NCBI GenBank assembly: GCA_902805485.1
Contig: CADCTM010000553.1
Coordinates: forward strand, 1 to 9,818
From: an uncultured Coleofasciculus sp.
GTDB lineage: Bacteria; Cyanobacteriota; Cyanobacteriia; Cyanobacteriales; Coleofasciculaceae
Direction: 5' to 3'
DNA: 9,818 bases
Positions 6,015 to 9,818 of the stretch are shown piece after piece; the stretch's first letter is position 1, and each line of letters opens with the position of its first letter. A program made the position numbers and the translations under genes. A model generated the notes under the pieces. The model was not told where the DNA came from, did not search any database, and worked only from the letters and a program-made list of their open reading frames with translations.

Positions 6015-7787
6015 TTACAAACTGCGGCGTTGTGCCGTGAGCGCATTTTTCATCACTTGGAACGTGTGAACTTGATCGATCGCATTCGGCACACCCGGCA
6101 CATTTTGGCTGTAAGCTTTGTAACCCTTACCAATGTAAGAAGCAAACGCTGCCGTATTTCCTTGGTAATAAACTGGAACCAGACGATTAGTATGGTTGCC
6201 CCAGCCATATTTTACGCTCGGATCTGAACCCCAGAAGTGACCGGCTTTATCAGGATCAGACTGAGCCGTTAATGCCTCTGCTCCTTGTTGTTGCAAGAGT
6301 TGAGGAAAGTTATCATTCAAGGTCAAGTAGTGGTCGTGGTCAGCGGTAACAATTAGTAAATTCTTCCGCCATCCACCATTATTTTTAATCCATTCTGTTA
6401 CGGCTCGAACCGCTTTATCAAAGTCATTCATCGTACCGATAAGGTTGTCCATGTTGTTATCATGAGCCGCCCAATCGATATCACCGCCTTCAATCATTAA
6501 CCAAAAGCCATCCTTATCCTTACCCAAGACTTCTAATGCGGCTTTGCTCAAATCTCTCAAAGTTGGATTTTCCGCAACTTCTCGTCTGATAAACTGAGCA
6601 TCGGTTTCACCCGGAGATAACGGACGAACTCTATCGGGGTTTTGTCCCTGAGTTGAGAATAGGGAGAAGTTATCTAACCCTGTCGTGCTGTAGTCGCCAT
6701 TAGCAGAACTAGTAGGTAAGTTGCCGTTTTGTCCCCGCGCCCCATATAACCCTAGGAGTCGTCCTCCCTGTTCGGGATTAATTGAGCGTGCTGCCCTCAT
6801 TAATTTCTGGGTAGCGTTAGGTCCCCGTTCTACAAAGGTATAACCATAACGGTTGTTCGTGGGCTTATTTTTCAGTTCCTCATAAGTTGACTGCTTGATG
6901 TAGGTGTACTTATTTATCGGACCGAGATTGGTTTTGTTTTCAAAATCCAGGGGATTTCCGCCACCTAATAACACTGTCGGCTGATATTGCCGCAGAGATT
7001 CTTGCAGAATGTTGTCTAAAGCTGGGAAATCGTTATCGTACTTGCTGCGACGGTTAACAGTTGCTGCGGCGGCGCCGGGAGTGGCATGGCTGATCGGTAC
7101 GCTTGTAACTAAACCTGTAGATTTGCCGTTTTGAACGGCAATTTGCTGAATCGTTGTCAAATCTCTCTCGAAAATATCTACCCCGATCGCATTGTTGAAG
7201 CTTTTGACTCCGGTGTAGAGTGTGGTCGCGGTGTTGGCAGAATCGGGGTAACTGTACTTGATATATTCCTTGTCAAACCCTTGTGCTGTCGCCGCTGTCG
7301 GGCTAATTGGGTTCCAGGGAGCGAAACCGCCTCGTTGAGGATCATAACCAACTAAGTTGCCCCCAGCCGTCGCTCCGCCATCGGGAGTTGTACCAGGATT
7401 AAAAGGGAGTGCTTTAAAGAAGAAATCTGGACGGACATTGCTCTTGCCTGTCTCAGGGTTAGTCCCATCCAGCGCCGAGTTATCCTTTTTATAAACTCCA
7501 TCTGCGCCTGGAATCGTTGTTCCGTAGGTCGTTGAGTAGGTGTAGCCTTGTAAATTCTGGAAGCTCAATCCTCTGCCTTTGCCACCTTTGTACGCAGGTG
7601 AACCATTAGCAATCGCTGCTGCACGCGCCATTTCCCAGCCCATGCCATCACCAATCATGATGATCACGTTTACGCCATTGCCTGTGTCGGCTAATGCTGA
7701 TAAGTCTGCAAAGGGTACGAAAACAAATAAAACAGTCGCGCATAGCAAAGCTACGCACCGTACGTATCTTCTAAACCAGGAAATCAT
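6015..7787 (-). CDS. phoA: PhoA-type alkaline phosphatase, exported
   Basis: Zinc/magnesium phosphomonoesterase that releases phosphate from organic phosphate esters outside the cytoplasm. An N-terminal signal (FRRYVR, hydrophobic core, ALA|D at residue 33) directs export; the paired arginines allow a Tat route but do not prove it. The active-site parts appear in order: IGDGMG with metal ligand D47; DSANTATTLYTG with nucleophile S183; SHATPGAAAA with H234/T236; EGGDIDWAAH with E433, D438 and H442; TADHDH with D483/H484; and GNHTNRLVPV with H532. No catalytic residue is missing. At 590 residues it is much longer than E. coli PhoA (about 470), partly through a Gly/Pro/Asn-rich stretch of roughly 80 residues before the nucleophile and another around 320-400. 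His234 and Trp439 replace residues that I align with Asp153 and Lys328 of the E. coli enzyme. The start ATG 7787 has only a weak GGAA upstream. Two small secreted-protein genes lie upstream on the same strand. Confidence 0.95.
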   Translation of the reverse strand: MISWFRRYVRCVALLCATVLFVFVPFADLSALADTGNGVNVIIMIGDGMGWEMARAAAIANGSPAYKGGKGRGLSFQNLQGYTYSTTYGTTIPGADGVYKKDNSALDGTNPETGKSNVRPDFFFKALPFNPGTTPDGGATAGGNLVGYDPQRGGFAPWNPISPTAATAQGFDKEYIKYSYPDSANTATTLYTGVKSFNNAIGVDIFERDLTTIQQIAVQNGKSTGLVTSVPISHATPGAAAATVNRRSKYDNDFPALDNILQESLRQYQPTVLLGGGNPLDFENKTNLGPINKYTYIKQSTYEELKNKPTNNRYGYTFVERGPNATQKLMRAARSINPEQGGRLLGLYGARGQNGNLPTSSANGDYSTTGLDNFSLFSTQGQNPDRVRPLSPGETDAQFIRREVAENPTLRDLSKAALEVLGKDKDGFWLMIEGGDIDWAAHDNNMDNLIGTMNDFDKAVRAVTEWIKNNGGWRKNLLIVTADHDHYLTLNDNFPQLLQQQGAEALTAQSDPDKAGHFWGSDPSVKYGWGNHTNRLVPVYYQGNTAAFASYIGKGYKAYSQNVPGVPNAIDQVHTFQVMKNALTAQRRSL

Positions 7788-7837
7788 ACAGTGTGTTCCG
7801 ATAAGCTCGGTTGAGTTGTTGGCAAAAACTTGGATTC

Positions 7838-7901
7838 GTTCTAAACGCTTGTTCTCTCTGTCACCCTAGGATTCAAAGCGTAGGGTAATGAGTTTTAGAA
7901 C
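7838..7901. promoter_or_regulatory. Nested dyad upstream of the phosphatase gene
   Basis: GTTCTAAA (7838-7845) faces its perfect complement TTTAGAAC (7894-7901), and within them ACCCTA (7863-7868) faces TAGGGT (7881-7886). The element lies 50-115 bp ahead of the phosphatase start and could be an operator for its own promoter. The two dyads are not concentric, so separate sites are also possible. I found no Pho-box octamers in this gap. Confidence 0.35.
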
Positions 7902-7920
7902 AAACGATTGGATAATGTTC

Positions 7921-7949
7921 GAGGGCAGATTTTTCTTGAATCTACCCTC
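7921..7949 (-). terminator. Hairpin just after the 79-residue gene
   Basis: On the minus strand GAGGGTAGATT pairs with AATCTGCCCTC (eleven pairs, one G-U) around a 7-nt loop, beginning 6 nt after the TAA stop. No T-tract follows in the direction of transcription. It may partially terminate or protect the transcript between the small gene and the phosphatase gene. Read on the plus strand it is followed by TTTTT, but no plus-strand gene ends here. Confidence 0.5.
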
Positions 7950-7955
7950 AACTTT

Positions 7956-8195
7956 TTAGTCGTAGAAGTTCGGTTCTTGATGAGTCGCCACGATGTCTAC
8001 AAAGGTTGATTGCAGTGGCGCAAGCTGAGTATGATTGACATCCATTTGCTGTAATGCCGGATCAACTTGATTGCTATTCGTCGTTGCGCTTGCCGGCTGC
8101 CAAATAGATGGCAGACTAGCAAACACAACGGCACTCAGCAAACCTGCAATTAACCAACGTAGCCAGCGCCAAGGTCTTTTTTGAAGTAGTTTCAT
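7956..8195 (-). CDS. Very small secreted protein ending in EPNFYD, 79 aa
   Basis: I do not recognise a family. The start ATG 8195 is well supported by AGGAG at 8203-8207 with 7-nt spacing, one of the best ribosome binding sites in the window. A basic, tryptophan-rich n-region (KRPWRWLRW), a hydrophobic core and ASA|T at residue 37 form a signal peptide. The mature product would be only about 42 residues, without cysteine, polar in the middle and ending in HQEPNFYD. That ending resembles the last residues of the upstream gene's product (KEANFYQ), although the two proteins are otherwise unlike. It lies 68 bp after that gene and 168 bp before the phosphatase gene, all on one strand. An uncleaved membrane anchor is a possible alternative to secretion. 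Confidence 0.75.
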   Translation of the reverse strand: MKLLQKRPWRWLRWLIAGLLSAVVFASLPSIWQPASATTNSNQVDPALQQMDVNHTQLAPLQSTFVDIVATHQEPNFYD

Positions 8196-8263
8196 AGAAT
8201 TGCTCCTGAAATAATTTGAACGTTTGTTTTGTTGCTGCTTATCACTTACAACTCTCTACCTAA

Positions 8264-8740
8264 TTATTGGTAAAAATTCGCCTCTTTATCTGCCATTGAA
8301 GCGGCAACTGGATTGAAATTTGTTGCAGAGGCGGTTGAAGTGGCTGGAGTCAGTGGTTTTCTGAAACCCAACAGGACTTCTGCTGTTGAGAAGTATTGAC
8401 TCCAAGCTTGGATGTTGGGCTTCTGAAGCCAATTCGCGCGAGAAACTGTTGTAGATAACAACGGCACTACAGCTCCATTGTGTTCGCCCACAATCGCAAT
8501 TGAAACGTCTGTAAGGTTAGGATTTTCAGCAAATGTTTTCTCAACCGAATTCTTTACAACAGATTCTGCTTGCTGGAGTAATGTGGCAAAGTTTCGACTC
8601 CCCTGAGAATCGATGAGTAGTTGGATTTGCTTGGATTCGGCTTGAGCAGGAATTGGTATTGTCATGCTTAATGCCGTAACTGCTCCTAAGCTACCGATTA
8701 GCGAAAATACACTCAGAATTTTGCGGTAATTAATGCTCAT
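8264..8740 (-). CDS. Secreted protein of unknown function ending in EANFYQ, 158 aa
   Basis: I chose ATG 8740 because it opens directly into a signal peptide (MSINYRKIL, long hydrophobic core, AQA|E at residue 34). A TTG at 8773 would add 11 residues. No clear ribosome binding site precedes either. The mature part has a folded-looking core: a helix with NFATLLQQAESVVKNSVEK, then strands around VSIAIVGEHNGAVVPLLST, then VSRANWLQKP and a segment with WSQYFSTAEVLLGF. A Thr/Ser/Ala linker leads to the C-terminal DKEANFYQ. The core reads like a conserved cyanobacterial periplasmic protein, but I cannot name the family. Three Pho-box-like octamers lie 75-110 bp upstream, and the 79-residue gene and the phosphatase gene follow on the same strand, suggesting a role under phosphate limitation. 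Confidence 0.8.
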   Translation of the reverse strand: MSINYRKILSVFSLIGSLGAVTALSMTIPIPAQAESKQIQLLIDSQGSRNFATLLQQAESVVKNSVEKTFAENPNLTDVSIAIVGEHNGAVVPLLSTTVSRANWLQKPNIQAWSQYFSTAEVLLGFRKPLTPATSTASATNFNPVAASMADKEANFYQ

Positions 8741-8788
8741 AAAGATGAGGACAAAAGTCTTGATAGTTAACAATTAGGTTCTGCAAAA

Positions 8789-8794
8789 AATACA
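8789..8794 (-). promoter_or_regulatory. Candidate -10 element for the small secreted genes
   Basis: On the minus strand TGTATT matches the -10 consensus at four of six bases, is preceded by TGC (an extended -10 feature) and lies 20 nt downstream of the octamer repeats. No -35 box of note is present, which suits an activator-dependent promoter. The call rests on position and weak similarity. Confidence 0.3.
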
Positions 8795-8814
8795 GCAAAA
8801 TTTGTAAAACTAAG

Positions 8815-8850
8815 AAGTTAAGATAGAAAGATTAAGGCAGAAAGATTAAG
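8815..8850 (-). promoter_or_regulatory. Three Pho-box-like octamers with 14-bp period
   Basis: On the minus strand CTTAATCT (8843-8850), CTTAATCT (8829-8836) and CTTAACTT (8815-8822) each fit the cyanobacterial Pho-box half-site PyTTAAPyPyT/A. They lie upstream of the secreted-protein genes that lead to the alkaline phosphatase gene, so binding by a PhoB-type response regulator is a natural guess. The canonical arrangement is octamers with 3-bp gaps (11-bp period); here the gaps are 6 bp. The 12-bp AGAAAGATTAAG is exactly repeated at 8825-8836 and 8839-8850, so a local tandem duplication may have produced the array. Confidence 0.5.
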
Positions 8851-8874
8851 TCAAATCGGGTAAATTGAAATCAC

Positions 8875-9818
8875 TTAATTATTTTTGTTTAATGTCGCTG
8901 TTAAACTTCGATTTAATAAAGGGTGAAGTTCCCTGATTTCTGTGGAATTACGCTGGGTAATTTGTAATGTTGATTCGTGAATATTGAATTCTTGTTCGAG
9001 GTGTGTTTGGAGCTGCTTCACTAAGCGATCGCGTTCTCCACCAGCGATTGCATCTACAATTAGATGGGCGCACAATGCGACTTGATTTGAACCAATTGTC
9101 CAAATTTGTAGCTTTTCGACTTGACAAACTGCCGCAAATGACAAGATATCAGCTTCTACCTGACGAGGATCTATGGAGTGCGGTGCGTACTCCATCAGCA
9201 CATTCAAGCTATCTTTGAGCAACGGTAGGGCGCTCAGACTCACGAAAAAAGCGATCGCTAAACTGACGACAGCATCCACCCAAGTCCAGTTAAAGAAGTA
9301 AACCAACAAAGCAGCAATAATTACACCCACACAACTGACGGTATCGGCAACAACATGGAGGAAAGCGCCTCTGATATTCAAGTCATGGCGACTAGCGTTG
9401 TGCAGTAAAGTGATGTTGATGCCGTTGACGATTAAACCGACTCCGGCGACGGTTAGCATTGGTAAACCCATTACAGGTTCAGGTGAATCGAAGCGAAAAA
9501 GTGCTTCCTTGGCGATGAAAAAGGCGATCGCAAATAAGGCTAAACTATTGCTCAAAGCGGCAATAATCTCTACACGTCGATGTCCAAATGTTGCTCGACC
9601 TGCTGCGGGTTTTTGAGCCATTCTTGTTGCTACTAATGATATTATTAAAGCAATAACATCGAAGAGCAAATGCCCTGCCTCAGCTAAGAGGGCTAAACTA
9701 TGGCTAACTAGGCTTGTTAGCAACTCCGCAACAAATAGACTACTCAGTAAAGCAACAGCTAACCAGAGTAATTTTACCTTTTTTCCACTTTCTAGATCAT
9801 GCGGATCAAGCAAGTGTG
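8875..9818 (-). CDS. CDF-family divalent metal efflux transporter, 5' truncated
   Basis: Inner-membrane antiporter that exports Zn2+ and related ions in exchange for protons. Numbering from the TTG at 9813 gives 312 residues, but the frame stays open to the window edge and no ATG is seen, so the true start is probably outside. Six hydrophobic segments cover about residues 14-205, followed by a cytoplasmic alpha/beta domain to the end. The metal-site pairs of the family are present: H48-xxx-D52 in the second segment (EAGHLLFD) and H153-xxx-D157 in the fifth (LHVVADTVS). TFGHRRVEIIAAL (75-87) is the typical loop after segment 2. The HxxxD/HxxxD arrangement is the zinc-type signature of the ZitB/CzcD/ZnT branch. 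Glu45 stands where Asp is usual in the ADAGH motif. No His-rich loop is present between segments 4 and 5. It lies upstream of the Pho-box-like array. The metal is inferred. Confidence 0.93.
   Translation of the reverse strand, partial: HLLDPHDLESGKKVKLLWLAVALLSSLFVAELLTSLVSHSLALLAEAGHLLFDVIALIISLVATRMAQKPAAGRATFGHRRVEIIAALSNSLALFAIAFFIAKEALFRFDSPEPVMGLPMLTVAGVGLIVNGINITLLHNASRHDLNIRGAFLHVVADTVSCVGVIIAALLVYFFNWTWVDAVVSLAIAFFVSLSALPLLKDSLNVLMEYAPHSIDPRQVEADILSFAAVCQVEKLQIWTIGSNQVALCAHLIVDAIAGGERDRLVKQLQTHLEQEFNIHESTLQITQRNSTEIRELHPLLNRSLTATLNKNN
9025..9531. repeat. Three HIP1 octamers within the CDF gene
   Basis: Perfect GCGATCGC copies lie at 9025-9032, 9251-9258 and 9524-9531, all inside the transporter coding sequence. 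None occurs between 3600 and 9024. Confidence 0.9.

Noticed and set aside
5832..6227. Plus-strand reading frame of 131 codons
   Set aside because: It overlaps the 3' ends of two convergent, well-supported genes, and its arginine-rich composition is typical of an antisense shadow.
7579..7869. Plus-strand reading frame opposite the start of phoA
   Set aside because: It is antisense to the signal peptide and first metal motif of the phosphatase, with no ribosome binding site or domain of its own.
8741..8773. TTG start extending the 158-residue secreted protein
   Set aside because: ATG 8740 gives a normal n-region and signal peptide; the TTG has no ribosome binding site.
8845..8879. ATTAAGT/ACTTAAT inverted repeat at the end of the CDF gene
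   Set aside because: The arms are short and AT-rich with a 21-nt spacer, and one arm is part of the Pho-box-like repeats, so the pairing is probably coincidental.
1..9818. CRISPR array, tRNA/rRNA genes, insertion sequences or phage genes
   Set aside because: No regularly spaced long repeats, tRNA-like cloverleaf, transposase motifs with terminal inverted repeats or phage structural genes were seen on either strand.

Overview
The window looks like chromosomal DNA of a cyanobacterium. The palindrome GCGATCGC (HIP1), a cyanobacterial signature, occurs six times (2458, 3070, 3592, 9025, 9251, 9524) where chance would give well under one copy. The protein families also fit: a KtrB/KtrA potassium uptake pair, a long TPR protein, QueA with a cyanobacterial-style extension, and several small secreted proteins of unknown function. 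Genus cannot be fixed from the sequence alone.

Layout. 1-1995 (+): a 5'-truncated KtrB/TrkH-type K+ channel subunit, then its RCK regulator KtrA. A bidirectional hairpin (2011-2045) separates this pair from the convergent minus-strand pair queA (3522-4745), for queuosine tRNA modification, and a secreted ten-TPR protein (2058-3488) just downstream of it. 4900-5289 (+): a small cytosolic protein I do not recognise, ending at a strong hairpin. 5527-5928 (+): a small five-cysteine secreted protein with a foldable leader and a nested hairpin over its stop codon. 6015-8740 (-): three exported proteins in a row, in transcription order a 158-residue protein, a 79-residue protein and a large PhoA-type alkaline phosphatase. 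8875-9818 (-): a CDF-family metal efflux transporter, cut at its 5' end by the window edge.

The most interesting part is 6015-8850. Upstream of the 158-residue gene lie three copies of an octamer that fits the cyanobacterial Pho-box half-site (PyTTAAPyPyT/A), but spaced 14 bp apart instead of the usual 11. The two small secreted proteins behind it are otherwise dissimilar, yet both end in Glu-x-Asn-Phe-Tyr-(Asp/Gln). The phosphatase follows. Together they suggest a phosphate-responsive export cluster with a shared C-terminal tag, possibly helped by metal homeostasis from the neighbouring CDF gene. The phosphatase assignment is firm; the regulation and the meaning of the tag are inference. I see no tRNA, rRNA, insertion sequence, CRISPR array or prophage gene.
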